Positions 17,961 through 28,136 are shown, counted from the first letter of the stretch. The stretch: DNA of 64,000 bases from Marinobacter sp. ELB17 (GCF_000169375.1 NZ_AAXY01000003.1:186001-250000), one strand, 5' to 3'. Made by a program: numbers and translations. The notes: generated by a model from the letters alone, not told the origin.

Positions 17961-18980
17961 TTAATCACAGACGGCGCCCGCCAATGCCTTGTCCAGGCGG
18001 CACCATTCGCTCTCGTCTGGCGCCAGGCCGAAGCGCACCATACCGGGTTGTTCGAATACTCTTACCAGCACGCCTTGCGCGGCAAGACAGTCCGCCAGCA
18101 AAGTCGGGGCTTCGGTGCGCACGGTATGGAACAAAGCGCTTCCACCCATCGGGTTCAGCCCGACTGAGTGCAATATGCCTCTTAGCCTTTGAGCGCTGCG
18201 CTGCAAGCGAGCACAGGCTTGTTGCTGCCAGTTTATATCCAGCAGTGCCTGCGCCATCACGTGGCGCGCGGGGCCATTCACCGCCCATGGCCCCAGCTTT
18301 TCCGTCAGCGCGCCCGCAAGATTCTTATCGGCAAGCACGAAGCCGGCGCGTATCCCGGCCAAGCCAAAGAACTTCCCCAGTGAGCGCAGAACAATCAGGC
18401 CCGGGCGGCCGCTCTGGCAGGCCAGGCTAAAAGCGGGCGTTGGGTCCATAAACGCTTCGTCCAGCACCAGCCAACCACCGCGTTTTTGCAAACGCCGGTG
18501 CCAACGCAATAACGTGGAAGGAGGAATGATTGCCCCCGTGGGGTTGTTAGGATTGATCCATACCAGCACGTCAAGCTGATCCAACCAGCGATCATCGCAA
18601 CCCGAGGCACCGCCTTTGGTCTGCACAGGCTCAATTGGAACAACCTTGTGGCCAGCAGAGCGCCAATGGTGCCCATGCTCGCGATAACCAGGTACCGGTA
18701 TGCCTACACGGCAGGGTTTGCGTAAGCTGGGCAGCGCCATAATGGCCGCTTGACTGCCGGCAACCGGCACACAACGAGCAGCCAAGGGTGTGCCTGACCA
18801 ATGACGGATAATCTCTTCCAGGCCGTCGTCGTCTTCTGGCAGGCGCTGCCACACGTTCGCCGGCAACTGCGGCACCGGCCACCCCAACGGGTTGATGCCG
18901 GTCGATAAATCCAGCCACTGTTCGCGGGGAATACCCCAGCGCTTTACCGCGTTATTAAGCCGCCCGCCGTGCTGTAGCAT
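17961..18980 (-). CDS. L-threonine-O-3-phosphate decarboxylase (CobC/CobD type)
   Basis: A 339-residue PLP-dependent enzyme of the histidinol-phosphate aminotransferase fold. MLQHGGRLNNAVKRWG and LDLSTGINPLGWP at the N-terminus are typical of the corrinoid decarboxylases; INPNNPTG and LDEAFMD hold cofactor contacts, and the PLP lysine is in RSLGKFFGLAG. It makes (R)-1-amino-2-propanol phosphate for the nucleotide loop. The gene is named cobC in Pseudomonas-type and cobD in Salmonella-type nomenclature, so no symbol is given. The ATG at 18980 overlaps the cbiB stop by one base; the 3' end is followed at once by the riboswitch. Confidence 0.88.
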   Translation of the reverse strand: MLQHGGRLNNAVKRWGIPREQWLDLSTGINPLGWPVPQLPANVWQRLPEDDDGLEEIIRHWSGTPLAARCVPVAGSQAAIMALPSLRKPCRVGIPVPGYREHGHHWRSAGHKVVPIEPVQTKGGASGCDDRWLDQLDVLVWINPNNPTGAIIPPSTLLRWHRRLQKRGGWLVLDEAFMDPTPAFSLACQSGRPGLIVLRSLGKFFGLAGIRAGFVLADKNLAGALTEKLGPWAVNGPARHVMAQALLDINWQQQACARLQRSAQRLRGILHSVGLNPMGGSALFHTVRTEAPTLLADCLAAQGVLVRVFEQPGMVRFGLAPDESEWCRLDKALAGAVCD

Positions 18981-19942
18981 CACAATCCCGCCACCACGGC
19001 AACAAGGCCGGTTATGGCGAATATAACAGCCAACCAAAGCCAGGTGCCGCGGCGTACCAGTGCAATAGCCGCCTGGATAGTGACTGCACTGGCCGGGTTA
19101 ATACCGCCCAGTTGCGGGCGCTGCTTTACACCTTGCGGATAAGGCGACGGGCCACCGAGTTGAACATTTAGTGCACCCGCGCCTGCCGCCATCACCGGGC
19201 CAGCGTTGGGGCTGTCCCATTGGGACGCCTGCTGTCGCCAGCAGCGCCAAGCAAGCTTACGATTGCCTAACAGCGTATAAGTTAGCGCCGTAAGCCGCGC
19301 AGGCACCCAGCCCATTACGTCGTCCAGCCGCGCAGCCGCACGACCAAAATATAAAAACTGCGGGTTGCGATAACCCCACATGGCGTCCAACGTATTCACA
19401 GCACGATGCACAATCACACCAGGCATACCGCCCACTAAAAACCAGAACAGGCTGGAAAACACGGCATCCGCGCCATTTTCCAGCATGGACTCGGTGGCCG
19501 CAGCCGCTACGCCCTGCTCATCCAGCGCGCTGGCCCGGCGGCTGACAATGCGGCTAACCTGTTCCCTTGCCACATTTAGCTCGCCTCTTTGCAGCGGCTG
19601 GGCCACGGCCAGACCATGCTCTGCCAAGCCCCGGAGGGAAAGCGCGAAGTACAGTGCAGTAGCCTGGGCCAGCAGCAACCAAAAACCGCTGAGCACAGCA
19701 GACAACCAAATTGTTAAAAACAACAGGGGCAGCACCAGCGAACACAGGGCTAAAGTACCCAGAATAAGGCTACGCCAGGCATTTTGTGGCGCGTTATTAA
19801 GCAGGCGCTCCAAAACGCTGGCCAGAGTGCCAAAGCCCGCCAGTGGGTGCAATCGGCGGGGTTCACCCAATAATCGGTCAAGGGTGAGGCCAAGCAGGCA
19901 AACCAGAAAAGGCGCAAAAAAGGGAGAGAAAAAAGGGGCCAT
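18980..19942 (-). CDS. cbiB: Adenosylcobinamide-phosphate synthase
   Basis: A 320-residue membrane protein (CbiB; cobD in Pseudomonas nomenclature) that attaches aminopropanol phosphate to cobyric acid. Recognised from LDRLLGEPRRLHPLAGFG near the N-terminus, MLENGADAVFSSLFWFLVGGMPGVIVHRAVNTLDAMWGYRNP in the middle and the C-terminal membrane helix. The ATG at 19942 overlaps the cobU stop (TAATG) and is preferred over the longer frame to 19996. Works directly between CobQ and CobU in the pathway. Confidence 0.92.
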   Translation of the reverse strand: MAPFFSPFFAPFLVCLLGLTLDRLLGEPRRLHPLAGFGTLASVLERLLNNAPQNAWRSLILGTLALCSLVLPLLFLTIWLSAVLSGFWLLLAQATALYFALSLRGLAEHGLAVAQPLQRGELNVAREQVSRIVSRRASALDEQGVAAAATESMLENGADAVFSSLFWFLVGGMPGVIVHRAVNTLDAMWGYRNPQFLYFGRAAARLDDVMGWVPARLTALTYTLLGNRKLAWRCWRQQASQWDSPNAGPVMAAGAGALNVQLGGPSPYPQGVKQRPQLGGINPASAVTIQAAIALVRRGTWLWLAVIFAITGLVAVVAGL

Positions 19943-20460
19943 TACGACTTCAAAGTCACCGCCAAACCGGCGACGCTCATAACCACCGTATCGCAACGCT
20001 CGGCCAAGGCCTGATTCAACCAGCCCAGTTCGTCGCCAAAGCGTCGGGCAAGGGGGTCCATGCCAATAATACCCAGCCCCACTTCGTTGCTGACAATAAT
20101 CAGCTTACCCGGGTACTGGGCCAGCTGTGTTAAAAACTCTTCCCGCTCCCACGCAAAAACGGTCTCGCCGGCGTGCAGCAGATTACTCACCCAAAGGCTC
20201 ATGCAATCTACCAGAATGCACGGCGCTTTTTGGCTTGCGCTGGCATGGAGGGCAAGCACTGAGGCCAGAGCCAAGGGCTCTTCACTTAAGCCCCAGTTAA
20301 CAGAACGTTGCCGCTGATGGCGGTCAATGCGCCTGCGCATTTCATCGTCGCCGGCCGTTGCGGTGGCGAGGTACACCACCTCGCCGTCAGTGTTGCGGGC
20401 AAGGCGCTCCGCCAACGCGGTTTTACCGGAGCGAATGCCGCCAATAACCAGAGTGTGCAT
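19942..20460 (-). CDS. cobU: Adenosylcobinamide kinase / guanylyltransferase
   Basis: A 172-residue bifunctional nucleotide-loop enzyme: it phosphorylates adenosylcobinamide and then forms the GDP derivative. The P-loop is GGIRSGKT (residues 7-14), with YLATATAGDDEMRRRIDRHQ carrying the family's conserved His, DCMSLWVSNLL and VSNEVGLGIIG following. The ATG at 20460 matches the family's start; 15 extra upstream codons are not conserved. First gene of the minus-strand run, divergent from cobT with 177 bp between the two starts. Confidence 0.92.
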   Translation of the reverse strand: MHTLVIGGIRSGKTALAERLARNTDGEVVYLATATAGDDEMRRRIDRHQRQRSVNWGLSEEPLALASVLALHASASQKAPCILVDCMSLWVSNLLHAGETVFAWEREEFLTQLAQYPGKLIIVSNEVGLGIIGMDPLARRFGDELGWLNQALAERCDTVVMSVAGLAVTLKS

Positions 20461-20637
20461 GTTGGTTTCAGTCCTCGGGGTGGAAAAGTAGGTGGTAACC
20501 GGCAAGCTGGCGGGCCTTGAACTCTACCGGATCTGGACTACTCAGAGTATCATCCAGCGTTTGCCGCCTCGACATCGGTTTTTACATTGTTGGCCATTTC
20601 CGTGGCGCTACGCGTTTGCAGTTTACAGGTATTTATC

Positions 20638-21729
20638 ATGTTATTTCCCGTCAGTTGGACCAACCCCCCCGCGCTTCCTTCCGCCCATTTTCTGGAACTT
20701 GCCATACAGCGCCAGAACACGCTGACCAAGCCTGCGGGATCATTGGGCCGGCTTGAGGCCATTGCGACGCAGCTGGCCAGTATGCAAAGCTCCGAGCTGC
20801 CAATAGCCGACAAGATTCACATCAGCATATTTGCCGGCGACCATGGTGTCTGTGCGGAAGCCATTTCTGCCTACCCGCAAGCCGTCACCGCTCAGATGAT
20901 TGCCAATTTTGCCAACGGCGGCGCCGCCATCAGTGTGCTGGCAAGACTTTTAGGTGCAACGCTGGAAGTGATCAACCTGGGTACTGTTACCGACACGCCG
21001 GATCTGCCGAGTGTCATTAACGCTCGCATTGCGCCCAGCACCCGTAACTTTGTAGAAATAGACGCAATGACCAGCCAGCAAGTCACCAAGGCCATACACT
21101 TTGGCGATGAGGCCGCCCAACGCGCGGCTCGCGCTGGTTGCCACCTGTTTATTGGCGGCGAAATGGGCATTGGCAACACCACGTCTGCGGCCGCTATCGC
21201 CTGTGCGCTGCTGAACAAAAACCCGATGCGCCTGGCCGGGCCGGGTACAGGCCTGGACAGCGCCGGAGTGCGGCACAAAGCCGAAGTGATTATTCGGGCG
21301 CTGCAACGCCACAACGATGACCAAAACCCCATGGCGGTACTCAAAGCCTTTGGCGGCTTCGAAATTGCCGCTCTGGCCGGCGCCATTGCGGGCTGTGCTG
21401 CCCGGGGCATACCGGTGCTGATAGACGGTTTTATTGTGTCGGTAGCCGCGCTGATCGCGGTGAGTGAACAGCCGGATATTCGCGCCTGGCTGTTGTTTTC
21501 CCATCGTTCTGCCGAACCGGGCCACCAGGCTATTCTGGATGCATTAGAGGCCACCCCGCTATTGGATATGGGCATGCGGCTGGGCGAGGGCAGCGGTGCA
21601 GCGGTGGCGGTTCCGTTGATACGCGCAGCCTGCGCTCTGCACAATAATATGGCCAGTTTTGACACCGCGGGCGTAGATGACGGCCAGAATGATGCACCTC
21701 AATCCGGAGCGAACAGCCGCAATGACTGA
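20638..21729 (+). CDS. cobT: Nicotinate-nucleotide--dimethylbenzimidazole phosphoribosyltransferase
   Basis: A 363-residue enzyme that activates dimethylbenzimidazole to alpha-ribazole phosphate. Blocks TKPAGSLGRLEAIA, IFAGDHGVCAEAISAYPQAVT, FIGGEMGIGNTTSAAAI and the C-terminal catalytic-Glu region DMGMRLGEGSGAAVA are all present, so it should be active. The ATG at 20638 is chosen over an upstream frame start because the conserved N-terminus begins there. It overlaps the following phosphatase gene by eight bases. It uses the product of BluB, encoded 10 kb away in the same block. Confidence 0.93.
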   Translation: MLFPVSWTNPPALPSAHFLELAIQRQNTLTKPAGSLGRLEAIATQLASMQSSELPIADKIHISIFAGDHGVCAEAISAYPQAVTAQMIANFANGGAAISVLARLLGATLEVINLGTVTDTPDLPSVINARIAPSTRNFVEIDAMTSQQVTKAIHFGDEAAQRAARAGCHLFIGGEMGIGNTTSAAAIACALLNKNPMRLAGPGTGLDSAGVRHKAEVIIRALQRHNDDQNPMAVLKAFGGFEIAALAGAIAGCAARGIPVLIDGFIVSVAALIAVSEQPDIRAWLLFSHRSAEPGHQAILDALEATPLLDMGMRLGEGSGAAVAVPLIRAACALHNNMASFDTAGVDDGQNDAPQSGANSRND

Positions 21730-22336
21730 CACCACCACGATTTTTGATGTGATCCGCCATGGCGAACCGGAAGGCGGGCCCATGTATCGAGGCCGTAAAG
21801 ACGACCCTCTTAGCCCCGTCGGGTGGCAGCAAATGCGCAACGCCATTACCAGCGCGGATCATTGGGACGCTATCGTAAGCTCACCCATGCTGCGCTGCGT
21901 TCATTTCGCGCGGGAGCTAGCGGAACGCTATCAAATCTCTCTGCACCTTGATGACGACCTGCGGGAAATCAACTTCGGCGATTGGGAAGGTCGCACGGCT
22001 GACGAAGTCATGGCCAACGATGGCGAACGCCTGAGCCAATTCTGGGCCAATCCGGTTGCCAACACTCCCCCCTCGGGCGAGCCCGTCAGCGACTTTCAGA
22101 CCCGGGTAGTTGCGCGTTGGAATCACTGGCAGGAGCAGCTTGCGGGCAAGCGGGTGTTGATCGTTTGCCACGGCGGAATTGTGCGGATGATAGCAGCCGA
22201 TGTGATGCACATACCGCTGGAACATGCGTTTTCCGGGCTGAGCACACCGTACGCCTGCCGCAGCCGCATTCAGGTCAACACCTCCAGCTACGGCCGATTT
22301 CAAAGCCTGATCGGGCACGGCCTGATCAGCGACTGA
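21722..22336 (+). CDS. cobC: Alpha-ribazole phosphatase (histidine phosphatase family)
   Basis: A 204-residue histidine phosphatase: the catalytic RHGEP motif is at residues 12-16, the acid region in IVSSPMLRC, and the second His in VLIVCHGGIVRMIA. Coupled to cobT by an eight-base overlap, it is expected to dephosphorylate alpha-ribazole phosphate or adenosylcobalamin phosphate. In related gene clusters cobS/cobV follows here; in this window the next sequence is instead the end of an AT-rich, convergent broken EAL gene. The symbol follows Salmonella usage. Confidence 0.82.
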   Translation: MTDTTTIFDVIRHGEPEGGPMYRGRKDDPLSPVGWQQMRNAITSADHWDAIVSSPMLRCVHFARELAERYQISLHLDDDLREINFGDWEGRTADEVMANDGERLSQFWANPVANTPPSGEPVSDFQTRVVARWNHWQEQLAGKRVLIVCHGGIVRMIAADVMHIPLEHAFSGLSTPYACRSRIQVNTSSYGRFQSLIGHGLISD

Positions 22337-22379
22337 CAGCTGGTCTGCAAACCGTTGGTGGGTCTCATCGGCTCAGATT

Positions 22380-23905
22380 TTAAGAGCGGTTTGCAGTGTA
22401 CTGAAAAACAATCAACTCTTTAGCCGGTATCGGTTTACTAAAATAGTAGCCCTGAGCCAGATCACACCCTAATTCGTCCAGTAAAGTAAGTTGTTCCCGT
22501 ATTTCCACGCCCTCGGCAACAACCAGCAAACCCAGGCTGTGCGCCATCGCTATGGTTGCTTTCACCAGGTCACAATCTGATTTTTTTAGCGTTATACCAC
22601 TTACAAAGCTTCGATCTATCTTTAAGACATCGAATGAATATTTCCGCAAGTAACTTAATGAAGAATACCCTGTCCCAAAGTCATCCATTGACAATTTTAC
22701 GCCCAGCTTATGGAGCTCGTGTAAGGCAGCATCAATATAGGATTTACCAATCATTAATACGCCCTCGGTAATTTCAAACTCTAAGTTATCGGGTTTGACA
22801 TTTGCATCACCAAGAGATTTTTGAATAAAATCCATTAATCCTTTATCTCTGAATTGGCGAGGGGATAAATTTACCGCCATTGTATAATGTCGCTGGTGGG
22901 CATTCTGCCACTCACTCAAAAACCCGAGGGCTTGCTCAATAACGTATTCCCCAATGGGAACAATTAAACCCGTGCGCTCAGCAATTGGAATAAACTCGTC
23001 TGGCGTAACATTGCCCAAGACCGGATTTTTCCAGCGAATCAGAGCTTCTGCGCCGACAACATCTCCATATTTAAGATAAAACGATCAAGAGATAAGAAAC
23101 GGTTAGGCAATAAGGTTAGACTGTCAAAATAAGCATGTTTCCGTATTACTTCGGCGGACTTATGCTTTTTTGTGATATCTCGAGCGATAACCACAACCTT
23201 CTTATCCGCTTTTAAGTAACTAATTCTTGCCTCGAAGTAAGTTGGGCCATGAGGCATATCTAACTCATACTCAAAACTTGACACACCGCCTTGCTTTACT
23301 ACTTTAGCAGTATGAGATCTAAATTTACTAACGACCTTTTCAGGCAATAAGCCAGATATCGACTTGCCAATAAATTTTTCTGGCGAAACGTAGAGATTAT
23401 TTTCGTCACCGCCATGATAATCAATAACCGTTCCATTCTCTTCCATTAAGAAGAACAAATCGGGAGTCGCTTTAAATACAGCTTGAAGCATATTTTCTTT
23501 AAGAATTAACTGCGCCTGAGCCTGCCTAACTTCAGCCAAATCAATATCAATACAATACATTTCTTTTTTATTATATTCATCATAAAATAACACATGGCTT
23601 GAAAATACACTGACTTCTTCGCCGCTCTTATTACACAAAGTAATTTCTGACGCAGGAATTTCGATTCCTCGACCGATCCAATTTTGATGCGCAGCAATAA
23701 CATGGTCACGCATATACTCAGGAATAATCAGCTCTTCCAGTTTTCTGCCTAAAGCTTCTTTTCTGGTGTAGCCATAGATTAATTCGCTACCTACATTCCA
23801 GTAAACAACTCGCCGGTCTTCATCGTATCCTTGAACAGAAATCGCCTTCACCGCATCAAATAACTGATGGATAGCATCCCTTGTAGCTGCTTGATGAAGT
23901 AACAT
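22380..23905 (-). pseudogene. Broken PAS-PAS-GGDEF-EAL c-di-GMP protein (GGDEF deleted)
   Basis: Two minus-strand frames form one damaged gene. The first (23905-23039, 288 residues) has two PAS domains and the very start of a GGDEF domain (HAYFDSLTLLPNRFLSLDRF), then stops. The second frame, offset, resumes at about 23060 as VVGAEALIRWKNP and runs to 22380 as a nearly complete EAL domain (AVNLSPRQF, DDFGTGYSSLSYL, LKIDRSFV, VAEGVE). The whole GGDEF domain and the first part of EAL, roughly 200 codons, are missing and the join is out of frame. Base composition is clearly more AT-rich than both neighbours, suggesting acquired DNA. Confidence 0.85.
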
Positions 23906-24184
23906 ATTTCTAATTTGGTTGCCTCTAAGTTAGACGACACAAATCGTTATCAACCGTTAGTCTAGACCCTAACAATAAATGTTGGTACCAAGACCCTCCA
24001 GAAAATGCCGGGCCTGAGAAGTGTGACTCCATCGGGCAAGCGATCCGGCTTCAAGCCGGCGAAGGTAAGCGGTTTCATGGCTGCGCCCAGCACCGCCAGC
24101 CGTTTTGGCGCTATCACCCACGATCAAACAGTGCTTTCTGCTATAGTTTTGGCCAAGCACTATTTAATCCACTCTGGGGGCTGC

Positions 24185-26062
24185 ATGCAGGCTGAACTGA
24201 TCGACATTCGTAACCACCTTCTACAGCATTCGCCGTTTAACGAGATGCCAGAGGAACTGGTTAACCGTGTTACCGAAACCATCGAGATCGTTTATGCCCG
24301 TGCCGGCACCGAGCTTTTGCGCATAAACGATCCCAGCAAGGCCCTGTATTACGTGCGCAGCGGCGCGGTAGAGATTTTTCGACGCTCGGGCGAACTGTAT
24401 AACCGGATTGGTGAGGGTGAAATCTTTGGCGAGTTTGGCCTGCTGATGAACAAACACGTGCGTTTTCCAGCTACCGTACTTGAAGACAGCCTGATTTACC
24501 GTATTCCGGCAGAAACCTTCCATTATCTGTTCGAACAGGACGAGGGTTTTGCGGACTACGTGGAAATTGAAGACCGCAGCCGTTTGCGCTCCGCGGTATC
24601 GCGGCGTGAAAAATCCAACCAGCTGATGACTTCGCGGGTAAGCCGGCTAATTTCACGCAAAACCGTGTCTGCACCTTATACCGTGCGACTGCAGGAAGCG
24701 GCTCGAATCATGACCGAAAACAGCGTGTCAGCGCTGCTTCTGATGGAAGGGGAAGGCGACCAGGCGCGACTGAAAGGCATTATCACCGATCGCGACCTGC
24801 GCATCCGCGCGGTGACTGAAGCCCTGCCGTCAGAAACACCGATTAGCGACATTATGACCGAAGGGCTAATCACCATACCGGCCAGCCACTATATTTTCGA
24901 AGCCATGCTGACCATGTTGCACAATAACGTACACCATTTGCCGGTGATGGACGATCACGAAGTGCGCGGAGTGATTGCGCTGTCTGACATCGTGAAATAT
25001 GAAAGCCAGAGCAGCCTGTATCTGGTCAGCAATATTTACCACCAAACCAGCGTAAAAGGCCTGAAGAAAATCAGCCTGGAAGTGCGCGACAGCTTCGTAC
25101 GCATGGTGAATGAAGACGCCAACTCGCACATGATTGGCAGTGCCATGGCGGGGATTGGCCGTAGTTTCACCCAACGGCTGTTGGAACTGGGCGAGGAGAA
25201 GCTGGGACCGCCGCCCGTGCCCTACTGCTTTATGGCCCTGGGCTCTATGGCGCGGGATGAACAGCTGGTGGTGACCGATCAAGACAACGCCATGATTCTG
25301 GACGACAGCTTTGTGGCAGAGGAACACGACGCCTATTTTCTGGAACTGGCGAAGTTTGTCAGCGACGGCCTGGCTGAGTGCAGCTACACCTACTGTACAG
25401 GTGACATCATGGCCACCAATGAGCGCTGGCGCCAGCCACTGAGGGTCTGGAAAGCCTACTTCAGCGACTGGATTGATAACCCCCAAGCCCGGGCCCTGCT
25501 TAACAGTAATATCTTTTTCGATCTTGACGGTATTTACGGGGAAACCGATTTTGCCGAACAGCTAAAAACTCTGGTGGCGCAAAAGGCTTCAAACAGCCAG
25601 CGTTTTCTGGCAATGATGGCGCGCAATGCTCTGAATCGCACGCCACCTTTGGGCTTCTTCCGTAATTTCGTGATGGAAGAAGACGGCAAGCACGGCAAGA
25701 CCTTCAATCTGAAACGCCGTGGCACGGCGCCGCTGTCAGACCTTATTCGCATACACGCTTTGGCTTGTGGCTCCAAGGCCCAGAATTCGTTCGAGCGCCT
25801 GGACGCCATCGGCAAAACCCGCCTGATTCTGGACGATGGCATCGGTAACCTGCGGGATGCTTTGGAGTTTATCGCCATTGTGCGTATTCGCCATCAGGCG
25901 CTGGCCATTGAGGCCGGGCGCGAGCCCGACAACAACGTGCGCCCGCAGGATCTTTCGCCTTTCGAGCGGAACCATCTGAAAGACGCTTTTCAGGTGCTCA
26001 GCAACGCCCAGAAATTTCTGAAGTATCGCTACAACGCCCAGATTGCGCGCAATGTCTCTTGA
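24185..26062 (+). CDS. Cyclic-nucleotide-binding/CBS/DUF294 nucleotidyltransferase-like protein
   Basis: A 625-residue soluble protein with four parts: a cNMP-binding beta-barrel (about residues 15-135, with GEGEIFGEFGLLM), two CBS domains (about 160-285, with MTENSVSALLLM and DIMTEGLITIPAS), a GlnD-like DUF294 nucleotidyltransferase domain (ALGSMARDEQLVVTDQDNAMI, where the acidic pair is the likely metal site) and a C-terminal helical substrate-binding domain. Likely a nucleotide-sensing regulator. The ATG at 24185 begins the domain; about 280 bp before it hold no recognised gene, though the frame stays open. It overlaps the next gene by 11 bases, and such proteins commonly pair with a DnaQ-like exonuclease. 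Confidence 0.85.
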   Translation: MQAELIDIRNHLLQHSPFNEMPEELVNRVTETIEIVYARAGTELLRINDPSKALYYVRSGAVEIFRRSGELYNRIGEGEIFGEFGLLMNKHVRFPATVLEDSLIYRIPAETFHYLFEQDEGFADYVEIEDRSRLRSAVSRREKSNQLMTSRVSRLISRKTVSAPYTVRLQEAARIMTENSVSALLLMEGEGDQARLKGIITDRDLRIRAVTEALPSETPISDIMTEGLITIPASHYIFEAMLTMLHNNVHHLPVMDDHEVRGVIALSDIVKYESQSSLYLVSNIYHQTSVKGLKKISLEVRDSFVRMVNEDANSHMIGSAMAGIGRSFTQRLLELGEEKLGPPPVPYCFMALGSMARDEQLVVTDQDNAMILDDSFVAEEHDAYFLELAKFVSDGLAECSYTYCTGDIMATNERWRQPLRVWKAYFSDWIDNPQARALLNSNIFFDLDGIYGETDFAEQLKTLVAQKASNSQRFLAMMARNALNRTPPLGFFRNFVMEEDGKHGKTFNLKRRGTAPLSDLIRIHALACGSKAQNSFERLDAIGKTRLILDDGIGNLRDALEFIAIVRIRHQALAIEAGREPDNNVRPQDLSPFERNHLKDAFQVLSNAQKFLKYRYNAQIARNVS

Positions 26063-26789
26063 AGAAATGGATACACCGCCATCCCAGCCCTTTGCCAATA
26101 TGCCCTGGCCTGACCGCTATCAGACCCTGACAGAGGCCACTAACAACTCCCTATTGAAGGCTTTTTACCAGGCCGGCTGCTGCGACGCGAATACGCCTTT
26201 ATCACAGGTGCCCATGGTGGCGATAGACTTTGAAACCACCGGTTTAAGCGCCACAGAACATTCCATCATCAGTGTTGGCCTGGTGCCGTTTACTCTGGAG
26301 GGTATACAGCTCAGCGCAGCCCGCCACTGGCTGGTGAAGCCCAAGCTTGCCTTGCACCAAACTTCGGTGACGATTCACGGTATTACCCACGCGGACCTGG
26401 AACAGGCGCCAGATCTGGTCGACATTTTGCCGGAGCTACTGGAGTGCCTGGCGGGGCGCTTGCCGGTGGTGCATTACCGCGATATTGAACGGCCGTTTCT
26501 GGATGTGGCTTTGCGTCACCGGTTGCAGGAGGGGATTCAGTTTCCGCTGCTGGATACCATGGCCATAGAAGCCCACCTGCACCCAGACCGCCGGCCCACC
26601 TTTTGGCAAACCTGGCGGGGCAAAAAACCGCTTTCTATTCGCCTGTCAGACAGCCGTTTACGTTATGGGTTGCCCCACTATGCCGCGCACAACGCCCTGA
26701 TGGACGCCATTGCCACCGCAGAGTTGCTACAAGCACAAATCGCCCACCATTTTGGTGCGCAAACACCGGTGAGCGATCTGTGGCTTTAA
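26052..26789 (+). CDS. 3'-5' exonuclease, DnaQ/DEDD family
   Basis: A 245-residue DEDD nuclease. Motif I is AIDFETTGL, motif II lies in the block VVHYRDIERPFLDVAL and motif III in the Tyr/His-containing YGLPHYAAHNALMDAIATAEL. The spacing matches DnaQ-like epsilon subunits but the protein is standalone, with an N-terminal extension of about 45 residues. Overlap with the DUF294 gene indicates a two-gene operon, a pairing known in other proteobacteria. Substrate unknown. Confidence 0.85.
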   Translation: MSLEEMDTPPSQPFANMPWPDRYQTLTEATNNSLLKAFYQAGCCDANTPLSQVPMVAIDFETTGLSATEHSIISVGLVPFTLEGIQLSAARHWLVKPKLALHQTSVTIHGITHADLEQAPDLVDILPELLECLAGRLPVVHYRDIERPFLDVALRHRLQEGIQFPLLDTMAIEAHLHPDRRPTFWQTWRGKKPLSIRLSDSRLRYGLPHYAAHNALMDAIATAELLQAQIAHHFGAQTPVSDLWL

Positions 26790-26835
26790 GCTCACGTTTT
26801 AAGGTCAGGCTTGACTGTGACGTCAGGCTAAAAAC

Positions 26836-28041
26836 TCAGTTAACGGATTCTACCGCGTCAATAAAATCGCCGTAGCCAGCGTCGGCCATCTGCGCCAGCG
26901 GAATGAAACGCATAGACGCTGAGTTCATGCAGTAACGCTTGCCGGTGGGAGCCGGGCCGTCATCAAACACGTGCCCTAAGTGGGAATCTGCATAGCTGCT
27001 GCGGATTTCAACGCGAGTCATAAAGAAGGCGCGATCTTCATGCTCCTTCACCATGCCCGGGTCCAGCGGGCGGGTAAAGCTGGGCCAGCCGGTGCCAGAC
27101 TTGTACTGGTCACGGGAAGAAAAGAGCGGCTCGCCGGATACCACGTCTACATAAAGCCCGGGCTCTTTGTTATCCCAATAGGCGTTATTGAACGGGCTCT
27201 CGGTGCCGTCTTTCTGAGTCACATTGTACTGAATGCTGCTGAGCAACTTTTTCAGCTCATCTTGCGGCGGCTTTACAAAAGCCTCCGGGTTGAACCCCGC
27301 ACTGGCGCCAGATGCTTGTTCCGCGTTCTGGTCTGCGCCCGCGTTGCCGCTGCTATTGGCAGCCGGCTTGAACTGGCTGAAGTCCAGCTCGTAGTCTTTG
27401 CCATACACGCTTTCAATAAACTGATAACGGCCAGAGTTGAAGGTGTAGAGCTTGTAGCGCACCGGATTCTTTTTGTAGTAATCCTGATGATAGTCTTCTG
27501 CCGGGTAAAAAGTGCCCGCCGGAACTATCTCGATCACCACCGGGTTGTCGTACACGCCGGATTCCTGCAGGGCTTTTTTGGCCGCTTCCGCTTTTTGCTT
27601 TTCTTCCTGGCTATGGTAGAAAATAGCCGGGCGATAATGGGTGCCACGGTCCACAAATTGGCCCTGATCGTCGGTTGGGTCCATCATCCGCCACAAGCCC
27701 TGCAAAAGCCCTTCATAGGTAATCTGCTGCGGGTCGTAATACACCTGCACGGCTTCGGTATAGCCGGTACCGCCAGAAGACACCGAGCGATAGGTCGGGT
27801 TTGGGGTTTCACCACCAGCATAGCCAGAAACAGCCTCCACCACGCCAGGGATTTTCTCGTAACCAGCTTCCACGCACCAGAAACAGCCACCGGCCACAGT
27901 TGCCACAGCCAGGTTCGAGTCGGTGGGCGCATAGGGGTTGCCTACGACGGTGTTCTTTTCAGCGGAGGCAAAGGCTGCATAAAACGCGCCGCTGGCCGCT
28001 ATGACCACCGCAACAAGCACAGCTTGTAGTTTGCGATTCAT
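26836..28041 (-). CDS. msrAB: Periplasmic methionine sulfoxide reductase MsrA-MsrB fusion
   Basis: A 401-residue bifunctional repair enzyme with a signal sequence (residues 1-26, ending ASA). The MsrA domain has catalytic C53 in GGCFWC and the [14 protein letters not shown] block; the MsrB domain (from about 265) has [23 protein letters not shown] and catalytic C371 in RYCMNSAS. MsrB lacks the CxxC zinc pairs, as in PilB-type enzymes. A linker of about 35 Ala/Ser/Gly/Gln-rich residues joins the two. ATG at 28041 has AGGAG eight bases upstream. The two-component genes behind it are in the same orientation and may sense envelope oxidation, but the gap gives no proof. Confidence 0.92.
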   Translation of the reverse strand: MNRKLQAVLVAVVIAASGAFYAAFASAEKNTVVGNPYAPTDSNLAVATVAGGCFWCVEAGYEKIPGVVEAVSGYAGGETPNPTYRSVSSGGTGYTEAVQVYYDPQQITYEGLLQGLWRMMDPTDDQGQFVDRGTHYRPAIFYHSQEEKQKAEAAKKALQESGVYDNPVVIEIVPAGTFYPAEDYHQDYYKKNPVRYKLYTFNSGRYQFIESVYGKDYELDFSQFKPAANSSGNAGADQNAEQASGASAGFNPEAFVKPPQDELKKLLSSIQYNVTQKDGTESPFNNAYWDNKEPGLYVDVVSGEPLFSSRDQYKSGTGWPSFTRPLDPGMVKEHEDRAFFMTRVEIRSSYADSHLGHVFDDGPAPTGKRYCMNSASMRFIPLAQMADAGYGDFIDAVESVN

Positions 28042-28136
28042 AAAAAAGCTCCTAAGAATTAATGTCCGATGATCATCGTAGACCTGAGGCATCACCAAAA
28101 CGTTCCTATATTGTTACGAATTTATAACGGCGTGGA

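Noticed and set aside
20461..20637. Second cobalamin riboswitch between cobU and cobT
   Set aside because: None of the riboswitch core blocks (GCCCCCGCAAC, GCCACTG, B12 box) occurs on either strand.
24005..24184. 60-codon N-terminal extension of the DUF294 protein
   Set aside because: No conserved domain there, and the cNMP domain starts right after the ATG at 24185.
26980..28029. A 349-codon plus-strand frame
   Set aside because: Antisense shadow of msrAB, with no recognisable protein features.
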